Shown here: in pieces, positions 39,626-48,565 of the stretch | Layout of the letters: each line of letters begins with the position of its first letter | Numbering within the stretch: the stretch's first letter is position 1 | DNA from: Aerococcus sp. | GTDB taxonomy: Bacteria > Bacillota > Bacilli > Lactobacillales > Aerococcaceae | NCBI GenBank assembly: GCA_030528155.1 | Contig: JAUMZL010000001.1 | Coordinates: 62,001 to 126,000, forward strand | Reading direction: 5' to 3' | Length of the DNA: 64,000 nucleotides | Notes under the pieces: model-generated | The model's input: only the letters and a program-made list of their open reading frames with translations | Database searches by the model: none | What the model was told of the DNA's origin: nothing | Translations under genes and position numbers: made by a program

Positions 39626-39698
39626 ACGAGGGACTCACAAAACGTTCTCTGCTGCAACTGTGCAGCCAATTTGTTTGAAGTTAGAAAGGAAGCCAATC

Positions 39699-40139
39699 AT
39701 GTCAGCGACAACTCCCATCAGCAATGCGGAATATGAAGTCATGCGTATTCTCTGGGCACAAGGAGAAACCACCAGTAAATTTGCGACCGACGTGCTCCAA
39801 GATAAAAAGCAGTGGAAAACCGCTACTGTAAAAACGCTGCTCCACCGCTTAGTTGAAAAAGGTTATATCACAAAAACAAAAGAAAAAAATCACTACCGCT
39901 ATCAACCGGCTATTACCGAAGAAGAGGCACGCCACGAACGAATGGCAGACCTACTCCACGACACCTGCGCAACAAAGGCAGACCAAGTCATTATCGATGC
40001 CATCGAATCGGCCACGCTCGATCATCACATGCTGGAACGGATCCAACAAGCGCTTGCCACTAAAACTGTGAGTGACACCGTTCACTGTCAATGCGAACCA
40101 GGGCAATGCGACTGTCACCCGGCATTGGATATGGCGTGA
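39699..40139 (+). CDS. copY: CopY-type copper-responsive repressor
   Basis: This 146-residue BlaI/CopY family winged-helix repressor (ISNAEYEVMRILWAQGETTSKF at the N-terminus, then WKTATVKTLLHRLVEKGYI) ends in a Cys cluster C130-x-C132-x4-C137-x-C139, the Cu(I)/Zn(II) motif that separates CopY from BlaI/MecI. Copper would displace zinc and release DNA. ATG 39699 has AGAAAGGAAG upstream. Unlike the usual copYABZ arrangement, no copper ATPase or chaperone gene follows: ung is convergent and only 7 bases away. Targets must lie elsewhere. Confidence 0.9.
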   Translation: MSATTPISNAEYEVMRILWAQGETTSKFATDVLQDKKQWKTATVKTLLHRLVEKGYITKTKEKNHYRYQPAITEEEARHERMADLLHDTCATKADQVIIDAIESATLDHHMLERIQQALATKTVSDTVHCQCEPGQCDCHPALDMA

Positions 40140-40146
40140 TGCCAAG

Positions 40147-40824
40147 CTATTCACTCAGTTGCCAGTTGATCGGCGTCTGACCGCTTTGTATCAGAATTTC
40201 ATTGGTCTTAGAGAAAGGTCGCGATCCGAAGAAGCCCCGATAAGCCGATAATGGGCTGGGATGGACTGAGGTGAGGACCGCATGTTTGGACTCATCAATC
40301 AGCGCTCGTTTTTTCTTAGCGGCAGCACCCCATAGAATAAAGACGATTTGATGATCTTGTTTATTCAGTTCCGCGATGGCATAATCGGTGAGCGCTTCCC
40401 AGCCGTGACCACGATGAGAATTGGCTTGGCCTTGGCGGACCGTAAGTACACTGTTTAATAAGAGTACCCCCTGCTCTGCCCATTCCGTCAGATTGCCGTG
40501 ACTGACCGGTTTAAACCCTACATCGCTGGCTAATTCCTGATAGATATTGGCGAGTGAGGGGGGAATTGGCACCCCCTTATTCACAGAAAAACTCAACCCA
40601 TGTGCTTGATTCGGACCATGGTAAGGATCCTGACCGAGAATAACAACTTTTACTTGATCAAACGGGGTTAATTTAAAAGCCTCATAAATATGCCACATAT
40701 CCGGATAGATCGTCTGTGTGGCATATTCTTGTTTCAAAAACTGATGGAGCTTTTGATACTGCTCCGAAGCAAAAACTGGCGCAAGATGAGCCTGCCATTC
40801 ATTGGGAATGAATGTTTTTTCCAT
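40147..40824 (-). CDS. ung: Uracil-DNA glycosylase, family 1
   Basis: This 225-residue enzyme removes uracil from DNA. The water-activating motif [17 protein letters not shown] lies near residue 62, the Phe/Asn pocket residues in [11 protein letters not shown], and the DNA intercalation loop [18 protein letters not shown] near residue 187. ATG 40824 is used because GGAGGAAG lies upstream; an in-frame GTG at 40845 has none. It faces copY convergently. Confidence 0.96.
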   Translation of the reverse strand: MEKTFIPNEWQAHLAPVFASEQYQKLHQFLKQEYATQTIYPDMWHIYEAFKLTPFDQVKVVILGQDPYHGPNQAHGLSFSVNKGVPIPPSLANIYQELASDVGFKPVSHGNLTEWAEQGVLLLNSVLTVRQGQANSHRGHGWEALTDYAIAELNKQDHQIVFILWGAAAKKKRALIDESKHAVLTSVHPSPLSAYRGFFGSRPFSKTNEILIQSGQTPINWQLSE

Positions 40825-40987
40825 TATGTCTGCTTCCTCCTTCACTCAATCAGCAGTTTTTCTCAGGATAAAAAATAGTTGTTACTGATTGCGTACGTTT
40901 TCTTGTCCGCCTCTAGTTTACCATATCGGTCCGTGTTAGAATGAAGATAGTTTATACGTTTTGACTAAATGATGAAGGAGAATGACC

Positions 40988-41881
40988 ATGTTGGAATTGA
41001 TCGCTTCGGATATGGATGGCACCTTGATTACTGGTGACCTTCATATCACCGAAGAAAATCGACAAGCACTATTACGTACCTACGCCTTAGGGATCCCATT
41101 TGTTGCCTGCACGGGCCGAAATTTCCGCGAAGCGCAGTTTATTCTGGCTGAAGCTGGTATTCATTGTCCCGTTATCGGGCTGAACGGTGCAGTGCTTTTC
41201 GATCGCGACGGCACAGTAGAACACCAAATTGCTCTCAGTGATGAGCAAGCCCTCGCCCTCATGGATTATTGCCAAAAACATCAACTCTATTTAGAAGCAA
41301 TGACAGCTAAGAATGTCTATTCTCCTTCGCGTGCATTGCGTATAGAAATGATGGCTGGCATGATCATGATGCGCAGCGATGCTACCTACGCTGAGGCGAT
41401 TGAGCGTGCAAAAAATAGCAATGAAGTGAAATCGATTGCCTATCTGGATGACTTGAGTACCCTCATTACCGAGCAACATCAATCCATTTTGAAATTGAGT
41501 GTCACAGATGCGCGCGGTCCAGAGCTACTAACGCCACTAGCTAAACAATTTGAGGAAACTTTTGGTCCGCTGAATGTCACCAGCTCCATCCCTTACAATT
41601 TGGAAATTAGCGCTGAAGAAGCAAACAAAGGAGCGGCTATCAAACGCTACTGCGCATTGCATGGGTATCATTTAGAAAACGTGATGACAATCGGCGACAA
41701 CCTGAATGATATTGCGATGTTAGACGTTGCCGGGTACGGCTTTGCGATGGAAAATGCCCTGCCACCAGTGAAAGAAGCCGCAGACTATGTGACATTATCC
41801 AACAACGATAGTGGCGTCGCACAGGCAATTTATCAAGCACTCAAATTGAGTGGTACGGAAGATGCGGAGCCATTGCTATGA
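40988..41881 (+). CDS. Cof-type HAD hydrolase (sugar-phosphate phosphatase)
   Basis: This 297-residue protein belongs to the HAD superfamily, Cof/type IIB. Motif I is SDMDGTLI near residue 7, motif II is in VACTGRN near 38, a conserved Lys lies in the NKGAAIKRY segment near 215, and motif IV GDNLNDIAMLDVAG near 236. Likely substrates are sugar phosphates or nucleotide phosphates, but the family is promiscuous. The stop overlaps the next start by four bases (ATGA), so it is coupled to the phosphatase gene. GGAGAATGACC precedes the ATG. Confidence 0.9.
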   Translation: MLELIASDMDGTLITGDLHITEENRQALLRTYALGIPFVACTGRNFREAQFILAEAGIHCPVIGLNGAVLFDRDGTVEHQIALSDEQALALMDYCQKHQLYLEAMTAKNVYSPSRALRIEMMAGMIMMRSDATYAEAIERAKNSNEVKSIAYLDDLSTLITEQHQSILKLSVTDARGPELLTPLAKQFEETFGPLNVTSSIPYNLEISAEEANKGAAIKRYCALHGYHLENVMTIGDNLNDIAMLDVAGYGFAMENALPPVKEAADYVTLSNNDSGVAQAIYQALKLSGTEDAEPLL

Positions 41882-42372
41882 TTCCGTGGCCCTTCTACAA
41901 AAAGCGTGTCTTATTCGTCTGTTTGGCGAATATCTGTCGCTCACCCTTAGCAGAAGCCTTGCTGCGCCAAGCACTAAAAGAGGTCGGCTTGAGTCGTGTG
42001 GTTCAAGTCGATTCGGCTGCCATTGAAAATTGGTGCGTGGGGCAACAGATGCACCAAAAATTACAAGAGTGCCTGGCGAACGACCATATCGCCCCTCGCC
42101 CTCATTTTAGTCGTCTGCTCAAACCACAAGATGGCGAGCGGTTTGATTACGTGATTGGCATGGACCAAGCAATCACCCGCGCAATCCAGCTACGCATCGA
42201 TGATCAAAAACAAGCGCATACCTACCTCTTTTCCCAATTTCAAGGAAAAACCTTCGATATTATCGATCCCATGCAAACGAAAGACTTCCCGCGCACTTAT
42301 CGTGAAATCAAAGCAGGCATCCCTGCTATCATTCATCGCCTCCAGCAAGATCTCAATAGCACTGAAGAATAA
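41878..42372 (+). CDS. Low molecular weight protein tyrosine phosphatase
   Basis: This 164-residue protein has the P-loop C15-LANIC-R21-S signature of low-molecular-weight tyrosine phosphatases and a later Asp-Pro (IIDPMQT) that can serve as the general acid. Residue 17 is Ala in place of the more usual Gly. In Gram-positive bacteria such enzymes often counter tyrosine kinases of capsule or stress pathways, but no such kinase is in the window. It overlaps the upstream HAD gene by four bases and ends at a strong hairpin. Confidence 0.88.
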   Translation: MIPWPFYKKRVLFVCLANICRSPLAEALLRQALKEVGLSRVVQVDSAAIENWCVGQQMHQKLQECLANDHIAPRPHFSRLLKPQDGERFDYVIGMDQAITRAIQLRIDDQKQAHTYLFSQFQGKTFDIIDPMQTKDFPRTYREIKAGIPAIIHRLQQDLNSTEE

Positions 42373-42424
42373 AATGACCAGCACCGCCCTTTCGCTTATG
42401 GGCGGCGGTGGTCATTTATTTTTG
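42372..42424. terminator. Bidirectional terminator
   Basis: A long stem (42372-42389 with 42400-42417, three internal mismatches) has T-rich tails on both strands. It ends the Cof-phosphatase operon and may also stop the convergent HAD gene. Confidence 0.8.
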
Positions 42425-42486
42425 GTATTAACGTGATCGCCTACTCGCCAAATAGGTCGCTAAAAACATTGGAAGACTTTCTCCCT

Positions 42487-42574
42487 CGCCCCTGCTAGCG
42501 TCTAAGGCAATAGGCCGCCCGTGTACGGTTCCCGCGTCGACCTCTTCCGCCCCTGCTAACATCTAAGGCAATAA
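42487..42574. repeat. Imperfect 26-base direct repeat around a HAD gene stop
   Basis: The units at 42487-42512 and 42548-42573 agree at 24 of 26 bases and are 61 bases apart. The second unit includes the TAG stop of the HAD gene (42563-42565). The interval is more GC-rich than its surroundings. Confidence 0.7.
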
Positions 42575-43216
42575 GGGTAATAATTCTGAGAGGGTCGGCA
42601 ATACAGCTACCGCACAAGCAGCAATTTCCGGTGTGGGTTGATGATAATCAGGAATCATAATCGTATCAATCCCCGCACGATATCCCGCTGTAACTCCCTG
42701 GAATGAGTCTTCAATCACTACCGTATCGCTCGCTCGACTTGCAGTGAGTTCCAGCGCTTTTTGGAAGATTTCTGGATGTGGCTTAGAGTGCGTAATCATA
42801 TCCCCCGTTACTAGTAATGAAAAATAAACATCAAGTCTCGTGCGTGCTAACATATCCATGACGACAGGACGCGTCGATGATGAGGCAATAACTAGCTGAT
42901 ACCCGCGCTTTTCGAGTGAGGCGAGTGTCTCTTTGGCATGTGGTTTGAGCGGCACCCCTTCTTTTTGAATGATGTCTTGATAAACCTTGTCACTCTGTTG
43001 AATGATTTTTCTAGCCAGCTGGATATCTCCGACATATGCCTCCATCCGCTGCCAGTTATCTGCTACCGTTGCTCCTGCATAATCTTCGAAGTAGCGTTCC
43101 TCCGTCATGTCAATTCCAAAATCCTGGCAGGCCGCCTGCATCGCTCGACAATAAGGAAATTCTGTGTCAATCAAGGTGCCATCCATATCAAATAATAAGG
43201 TCGTCTTTTTTTGCAT
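42563..43216 (-). CDS. HAD family hydrolase, beta-phosphoglucomutase-like
   Basis: This 217-residue HAD subfamily IA protein has motif I LLFDMDGTLIDTE near residue 7, a helical cap, motif II VIASSSTRP near 109, the Lys of motif III in HSKPHPEIF near 145 and the acidic motif IV VVIEDSFQG near 167. Beta-phosphoglucomutases and small sugar-phosphate phosphatases share this layout; the substrate is not evident. GGAGGA precedes the ATG. It is monocistronic, and its stop lies in a direct repeat. Confidence 0.88.
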   Translation of the reverse strand: MQKKTTLLFDMDGTLIDTEFPYCRAMQAACQDFGIDMTEERYFEDYAGATVADNWQRMEAYVGDIQLARKIIQQSDKVYQDIIQKEGVPLKPHAKETLASLEKRGYQLVIASSSTRPVVMDMLARTRLDVYFSLLVTGDMITHSKPHPEIFQKALELTASRASDTVVIEDSFQGVTAGYRAGIDTIMIPDYHQPTPEIAACAVAVLPTLSELLPLLP

Positions 43217-43584
43217 TTATGTTCCTCCTTTAATTTATTATTCTCTGCCATTATTAGTTTCCATTGTAGCGAGAACCCCCGTTGCTGTCTGTCGTTACCG
43301 CTAAGATTAGTAAAAATTTACTGAAAGGTCACATCACCAACGAAAGGACAACCAGACTCGAATCGCTATTATCTACTCGTCCTCTACCTTTCCCTATAAT
43401 TTTCACTCAGAGCGACTGTTGTCTGTGGTAAGCGTATTTTTCGATAAACATCTCTTGACAGACCATTCCGTTTCGATTAGTCTATTTCTAGTATCGTTTG
43501 GGTGGTTCATTTATCTTTCACAGTTAACAAAGCAACAAACGATAAGCTACTTAAAATTAAATTTATCAGAATGACTTTAAATGT
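43217..43584 (+). other. Gene-free region with the pyrF promoter
   Basis: This AT-rich stretch separates the divergent HAD gene and pyrFE. No reading frame is convincing. The pyr transcript must start before 43585, but I cannot fix a strong -35/-10 pair. Confidence 0.4.
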
Positions 43585-43702
43585 GTCCCGTGAGGCAACT
43601 AAGTGCTATTCGCCAAATTGATTTCATGCTACCAATTTATTACTAGGTAGGATGAAACTTACTGCGTCAAACTTACGCCCGGGATCCTGCCCGGGCTTTT
43701 TT
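43580..43702 (+). promoter_or_regulatory. PyrR-dependent attenuator ahead of pyrFE
   Basis: The leader has GTCCCGTGAGGCA at 43585-43597, matching the PyrR RNA-binding consensus ARUCCNGNGAGGYU at all but the outer positions. Downstream lies an intrinsic terminator: GCCCGGG (43677-43683) pairs with CCCGGGC (43690-43696), then TTTTTT. Binding of UMP-loaded PyrR would favour the terminator and lower pyrFE expression. Confidence 0.88.
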
Positions 43703-43730
43703 CATGCCCGCGATTCAGAAAGGAGCAGCT

Positions 43731-44438
43731 ATGACGCCTTTATACGTTGCATTGGATTTTAATACCGAAAGAGAAATGGAAAATTTTCTCGCGCCCTTTC
43801 ACTCTCACCCCATCCCAGTGAAAATCGGCATGTCCCAGTTCTACATGTCTGGGCCCGCCCTGATCGAAAAACTCAGTGCTAAGGGGTTCCCCATTTTTCT
43901 CGACCTTAAGTGCCATGATATTCCCAATACGGTCTATCTCGCCCTCAAACAGCTCAGCCAGTACCCCGTAGATATGGTCACCGTGCATTGCCTCGGTGGC
44001 CAAAAAATGATGGAAGCCGCTGTAGCTGGGGCTAATGAAGGCCCTTATCGCCCAAAAGTGATGGGGATCACCCAACTGACATCCACCTCAAAAGCCATGC
44101 TGAATGAAGAAATGGCCATCTCAGGTGACGTTATCACCAGTGTCATTTCCCTCGCCCAGTTGGCAAAAAAGAGTGGCTTGGATGGCGTTGTTTCCTCGGT
44201 TTTAGAAACTAGAGCCATTAAACAAGCAACGGCTCCCGATTTTCTTAATTTGACCCCAGGTATTCGCCTTGAAAAAGCTAAAAACGACGATCAAACGCGA
44301 ATCGCTACCCCAGCTGAGGCGCGCGAGGCCGGCAGTGATTACTTGGTAGTAGGACGTCCCATCACTCAGGCCAAAGATCCACTCAAAGCCTATCAAGCTT
44401 TTGTTGATTCATGGAACAGCCAAAGAAAGGAAGATTAA
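43731..44438 (+). CDS. pyrF: Orotidine 5'-phosphate decarboxylase
   Basis: This 235-residue TIM-barrel enzyme makes UMP from OMP, the last step of de novo pyrimidine synthesis. It shows VALDF at the N-terminus, the catalytic block FLDLKCHDIPNTV near residue 58, TVHCLGG near 86, and the phosphate loop LVVGRPIT near 205. ATG 43731 with AAAGGAG is chosen over an open frame from 43704. One base separates it from pyrE. PyrR attenuation is seen upstream. Confidence 0.96.
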   Translation: MTPLYVALDFNTEREMENFLAPFHSHPIPVKIGMSQFYMSGPALIEKLSAKGFPIFLDLKCHDIPNTVYLALKQLSQYPVDMVTVHCLGGQKMMEAAVAGANEGPYRPKVMGITQLTSTSKAMLNEEMAISGDVITSVISLAQLAKKSGLDGVVSSVLETRAIKQATAPDFLNLTPGIRLEKAKNDDQTRIATPAEAREAGSDYLVVGRPITQAKDPLKAYQAFVDSWNSQRKED

Positions 44439-44439
44439 C

Positions 44440-45066
44440 ATGACCGATGCTACGGCTAAAACTGTTGCACGTATTCTACTCGACCATAAAGCGGTCTTAC
44501 TCCAACCAAATGACCCCTTCACCTGGGCAAGTGGGATAAAGAGCCCGATCTATACGGACAATCGCCAGTTGATGAGTTACCCAGAGGCAAGAAAAGTGGT
44601 GAGCCAGGCGCTCGCTACATTAATAAAAACCAACTATCCAGAGGTGACGGTGATTGCTGGAACGGCAACTGCTGGGATCCCCCATGCGGCCTGGGTGAGT
44701 GATCTCTTAAACTTGCCTATGATCTACGTGCGCAGTAAAGCCAAAGATCACGGACGTCAATCTCAAATTGAAGGCTTTCTCAAACCTGATGACAAAATCG
44801 TCTTGATTGATGACTTGATCTCCACTGGCGGTAGTGTTTTGGAAGCGGCCAAAGCAGTAGAACAAACACATAAAGTGCTTGGTGTTGCAAGCATCTTCAC
44901 CTATGCCTTCCAAAGCGCCACCGATAACTTCGCAAATGCTAAGCTGCCCTACCACTCATTGGCAGACTATCCCACTCTAATTCAAACTGCTGCTGAGGAT
45001 GGCCGCTTCTCTGCTGAGGAAATTGAAAAATTGAATATCTGGCATCAACACTATGCCCAAAACTAA
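44440..45066 (+). CDS. pyrE: Orotate phosphoribosyltransferase
   Basis: This 208-residue enzyme joins orotate and PRPP to OMP. The PRPP motif VLIDDLISTGGS lies near residue 123, and the substrate segment WASGIKSPIYTDNRQL near 29. ATG 44440 has GAAAGGAAG inside the end of pyrF. It pairs with pyrF; the other pyr genes are not in the window. No terminator is evident between it and the MFS gene. Confidence 0.96.
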   Translation: MTDATAKTVARILLDHKAVLLQPNDPFTWASGIKSPIYTDNRQLMSYPEARKVVSQALATLIKTNYPEVTVIAGTATAGIPHAAWVSDLLNLPMIYVRSKAKDHGRQSQIEGFLKPDDKIVLIDDLISTGGSVLEAAKAVEQTHKVLGVASIFTYAFQSATDNFANAKLPYHSLADYPTLIQTAAEDGRFSAEEIEKLNIWHQHYAQN

Positions 45067-45132
45067 TCGATCAGTCACTAAACGCGTTAAATAATAAATT
45101 ACGGTGAGAATTTATTTAAAGGAGTGCAAATA

Positions 45133-46365
45133 ATGGCTAATAATAAGCAAAAAGCGGTAATTGCAAGTATTATTGCTTCTGGTACCGATGATCTCAATGT
45201 AATGTTTCTCTCTTTCTCTATGTCTAGTATCATCCAAACCTTCCACCTCAGTGGGGTTCAGGGAGGCGCAATTGCGACTTTAACTAATCTTGGGATGCTC
45301 GTAGGTGGCGTGATTTTTGGTATGTTAGGTGACCGCCACAATAAAATGACCATCCTCAAATGGACGTTACTAATCTTCTGTTTAGCAAGCGGGGGGATTG
45401 CTTTTGCTTCTAATATCACGATGATCTACCTGCTCCGTTTCCTGGCTGGAATCGGTGTTGGTGGAGAATATGGCATCGCCTTGAGTATCATGGCCAACTT
45501 AGTTCCACTTGATAAAATGGGACGTGTATCTTCCCTCAATGGCGTAGCAGGTCAAATCGGTTCAATTACATCAGCCTTACTCGCTGGCCTGTTTCTGCCA
45601 CAATTTGGTTGGCGAGGACTCTTCTTATTTGGACTAGCGCCACTCCTATTGGTGGGTTACATGCACTGGAATATCCAGCATGAAGCCGCCTTTGAACCTC
45701 AAAATGTATCCACCAAAAAAATGACAAAGAGCCCGCTCTCTGTGCTCTTCCAAACGCCAGCATTGGCCTATCAAACCATTGCCTTGATGATCATGACGAC
45801 AGTTCAAATTGCCGGCTACTTTGGCATGATGAATTGGTTGCCAACGATCATGCAACAACAAACACAGGTCAGCGTCTCTGGGTCTTCTATCTGGATGATT
45901 GCCACGATCATCGGCATGTCACTCGGAATGCTCACATTTGGCCGCTTGCTCGATACGTTTGGTCCGCGCCTTACATTTGGTGGTTTCTTGATCACCTCAG
46001 CTGCAGCGGTTTACCTATTCAGTTTAATTCACAGTCAATGGGGAATGATCCTCGGAGGCGCTGCTATGGGATTCTTCGTCAATGGAATGTTCCCTGGCTA
46101 CGGTGCCGTCGTGAGCCACCTCTATCCCAAAAATGTTCAGTCCACTGCCAACAATCTCATTTTAAACGTTGGCCGTGCAATCGGTGGGTTCTCTTCCATC
46201 GCTATCGGTGGGATCATGGAACATTATGGCATCACCACAGTCATGCTTAGTCTTGCTGCCCTTTACTTGATCAGCTTTACCGTTATGATGACTATTCCTT
46301 CCCTCCGCCAAGAAAACTATCAAACCGTCCATTATCAATCAAAAGCTCACGCCGAAGTCGCCTAG
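45133..46365 (+). CDS. Major facilitator superfamily transporter
   Basis: This 410-residue carrier has 12 predicted membrane segments. The MFS loop 2-3 signature reads GMLGDRHNKM near residue 64, and loop 4-5 FLAGIGVGGEYG near 106, which is typical of aromatic acid:H+ or sugar-type symporters in MFS. The substrate is not known. It begins 66 bases after pyrE on the same strand, so it may be co-transcribed with pyrFE; a pyrimidine-related substrate is a guess. GGAGTG precedes the ATG. Confidence 0.82.
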   Translation: MANNKQKAVIASIIASGTDDLNVMFLSFSMSSIIQTFHLSGVQGGAIATLTNLGMLVGGVIFGMLGDRHNKMTILKWTLLIFCLASGGIAFASNITMIYLLRFLAGIGVGGEYGIALSIMANLVPLDKMGRVSSLNGVAGQIGSITSALLAGLFLPQFGWRGLFLFGLAPLLLVGYMHWNIQHEAAFEPQNVSTKKMTKSPLSVLFQTPALAYQTIALMIMTTVQIAGYFGMMNWLPTIMQQQTQVSVSGSSIWMIATIIGMSLGMLTFGRLLDTFGPRLTFGGFLITSAAAVYLFSLIHSQWGMILGGAAMGFFVNGMFPGYGAVVSHLYPKNVQSTANNLILNVGRAIGGFSSIAIGGIMEHYGITTVMLSLAALYLISFTVMMTIPSLRQENYQTVHYQSKAHAEVA

Positions 46366-46470
46366 ACAAAGGGAAATTTGCTCATAGCAATAAAGAATAA
46401 CGAAACCTACTCGCAAAGAAACGATCTAAACCGTGATCTTACTGAAAAATGACATCATCTATCAGCCATC

Positions 46471-46516
46471 ACAAAAACCCACTCAGAAAGCTTTCTCTTT
46501 TCTGAGTGGGTTTTGT
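46471..46516 (+). terminator. Terminator after the MFS gene
   Basis: A stem of about 16 base pairs (AACCCACTCAGAAA with TTTCTGAGTGGGTT at its core) is followed by TTTTGTG. It lies about 105 bases after the stop. Confidence 0.82.
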
Positions 46517-46704
46517 GACACTTTGATAAGTCTTCCATATTGTGTTATTTATTGCGTTAATAGTCTCTGCGCTTCTTTTTATCTCAGTAATGGTCGCATT
46601 TCAGAGCATTGATTTATTGTTTTACGTCAATCACATAGTGGCTATAGGTGTGTCACTCCTCTGCCCCTCAGCCATGTTCGGCTCTTAACTAGACTGCAGT
46701 GCTG
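46517..46704. other. Gene-free stretch between convergent genes
   Basis: Together with 46366-46470 this forms a 339-base gap. Apart from the terminator I see no signal in it. Confidence 0.5.
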
Positions 46705-48123
46705 TTACTTTTTCTTTTCTGGGATCCCAGGGTAATACTTCTCCTGACCGAAGAAGTCTCGTTCCATTTCCGCTACCTCGCCGCTCATCAAGATTAACCC
46801 AATCATGTTTGGAATAACTACCAAACCTAACGTGAGATCCAGGAATGATCCAGCATTATCAAAGGAAACGAACGCCCCCATGATGATCATTAATGTGGCA
46901 ATGACACGGAAAACATACCCGACGTGTGTGCCCCATAAGTATTCCGCTTGTTTCTCACAGTAGAACACAATAACGATAATCGTGGATAAGACAAAGAGCA
47001 CTAACGAAATAGAGAGGATAATAGATCCAAACGTCCCAAAAATAGTATTGAAGGCACGTTCTACGGCCACTGGTGCCGTGGCAGTCAATTCTTTCGGCGT
47101 CATCGTTGGTTTCCAAACTTCCCCTAAAACAACAACCAAAGTAGAAATGGTCAACACTACGGTATCTGCGATCACTTCAAAGCAACCCCACAAACCTTGA
47201 CGCGCTGGATGATCAGTCGTTGCGGCAGCATGTCCATATCCGGCCGACCCCATCCCCGCTTCACTGGAGTACACCCCACGCGCTACCCCAGCTTCAATCA
47301 CGTTACGTAAGGTTGCCCCAGCAAACCCTCCAGCAATCGCTTTAGGATTGAAGGCCCCTACAAAAATGTAACGGAAAGCTTCGGGAACGTCTTGAATGTA
47401 GCGAACAATCACAATTAACCCAAAAACAATATACAAAAGTGCCATGAACGGTACGAGTTTTTCGGTAGTTCGACCAATAGATTTTACCCCGCCATACACC
47501 ACTAAGGCGGTGAGAATAAAAATAAGACCGATCGCTACATATTTAACAATGTGGGGATCAAAACCAAACTCAGAACCAACATTCACCATTGGCCCCACAG
47601 CAGATAGGGTTTGTAAGGTAATCGATGGTAAAATTTCAATCATAAAGAAGAAAGCCACCAAAGCTCCCATTACCTTCCCAAATGTGCCTTTTAAGCCATT
47701 CTTCAACGTATAGGAAGCCCCTCCGACATACTCGCCCACTTCATTCTTTTCACGGTACTTGATACTCAATGCCACTTCCGCAAATTTTGTGGACTGACCG
47801 ATCATCGCGGCAACCCACATCCAAAAAATGGCTCCCGGTCCAGCTGTAAAAATAATAGTTGGTGCCACGACAATGTTCGCTGCTCCAATCGAAGAGGCTA
47901 ACGCCGTTGTCATCGCTTGAAAGGCTGAGACGGTTCCTTCACCGTTATTCGCTTTCTTAAAGATACTGCCTATCGTTTGTTTCATGATGAAACCCGCATG
48001 TCGCACCTGGAAAAAGTGTGTGCGAATACTGATCAATAAACCGCCTCCTACAATCAAAATCAGCAGTGGCCACCCCCACAATAGGGCGGTAAATTGATCA
48101 ACGACGTCTACTATAGCATTCAC
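46705..48123 (-). CDS. Alanine/sodium symporter family (AGCS) transporter
   Basis: This 472-residue membrane protein belongs to the alanine or glycine:cation symporter family. Around ten membrane segments are visible. The family block AFQAMTTALASSIGAANIVVAPTIIFTAGPGAIFWMW spans about residues 66-102, and GVYSSEAGMGSAGYGHAAA lies near residue 285. It imports small neutral amino acids with Na+ (or H+). It is monocistronic with no clear terminator. The substrate is an inference from the family. Confidence 0.9.
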   Translation of the reverse strand: MNAIVDVVDQFTALLWGWPLLILIVGGGLLISIRTHFFQVRHAGFIMKQTIGSIFKKANNGEGTVSAFQAMTTALASSIGAANIVVAPTIIFTAGPGAIFWMWVAAMIGQSTKFAEVALSIKYREKNEVGEYVGGASYTLKNGLKGTFGKVMGALVAFFFMIEILPSITLQTLSAVGPMVNVGSEFGFDPHIVKYVAIGLIFILTALVVYGGVKSIGRTTEKLVPFMALLYIVFGLIVIVRYIQDVPEAFRYIFVGAFNPKAIAGGFAGATLRNVIEAGVARGVYSSEAGMGSAGYGHAAATTDHPARQGLWGCFEVIADTVVLTISTLVVVLGEVWKPTMTPKELTATAPVAVERAFNTIFGTFGSIILSISLVLFVLSTIIVIVFYCEKQAEYLWGTHVGYVFRVIATLMIIMGAFVSFDNAGSFLDLTLGLVVIPNMIGLILMSGEVAEMERDFFGQEKYYPGIPEKKK

Positions 48124-48489
48124 ATCAATTGTCTCCTTACTCTTTAGCTATTTTATTTGCACAACAATGATTGCACAGCGAATATGTAACCGCATTCATT
48201 TATTTGAAACACCATCACCGTCGTTGCGCTATCACAGTGACTGTGCTGGAGCGATAATCATCTTCCAGTGCTATCCTGCCAAGCCCTATCCTTGAACAAC
48301 ACGCACCAAAATTCGTATCTGCCAACACCTTCACAAAACATAGTGTCACCCACATTTTGAGAAATCTATCACCTTATCTATTTTAACAAAATTATGTTAG
48401 CAATGTGCAAATTTATTCAAAAATAATGTGATTTCTATCCACTATTTCCTTGGCCTACTCGTTGTTTTCTATTTAGCTGTTGCGCGCAT
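48124..48489 (-). other. Upstream region of the AGCS transporter
   Basis: An AT-rich tract near 48360-48420 probably carries the promoter, but no consensus pair stands out. No riboswitch or operator is recognised. Confidence 0.35.
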
Positions 48490-48546
48490 AAAAAAATGCT
48501 ACGATGACGCCTCCTGCTCTAAATGAGAAGAGACATCCTCGTAGCA
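48490..48546 (-). terminator. Terminator after the AI-2E family gene
   Basis: On the minus strand TGCTACGA pairs with TCGTAGCA across a structured loop and is followed by seven T (48496-48490). Confidence 0.78.
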
Positions 48547-48565
48547 CTCCTGATCCTATAATGGC

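Noticed and set aside
42431-42562. 44-codon frame after the HAD stop as a gene
   Set aside because: No ribosome site, short length, and it runs through a direct repeat; kept only as an observation.
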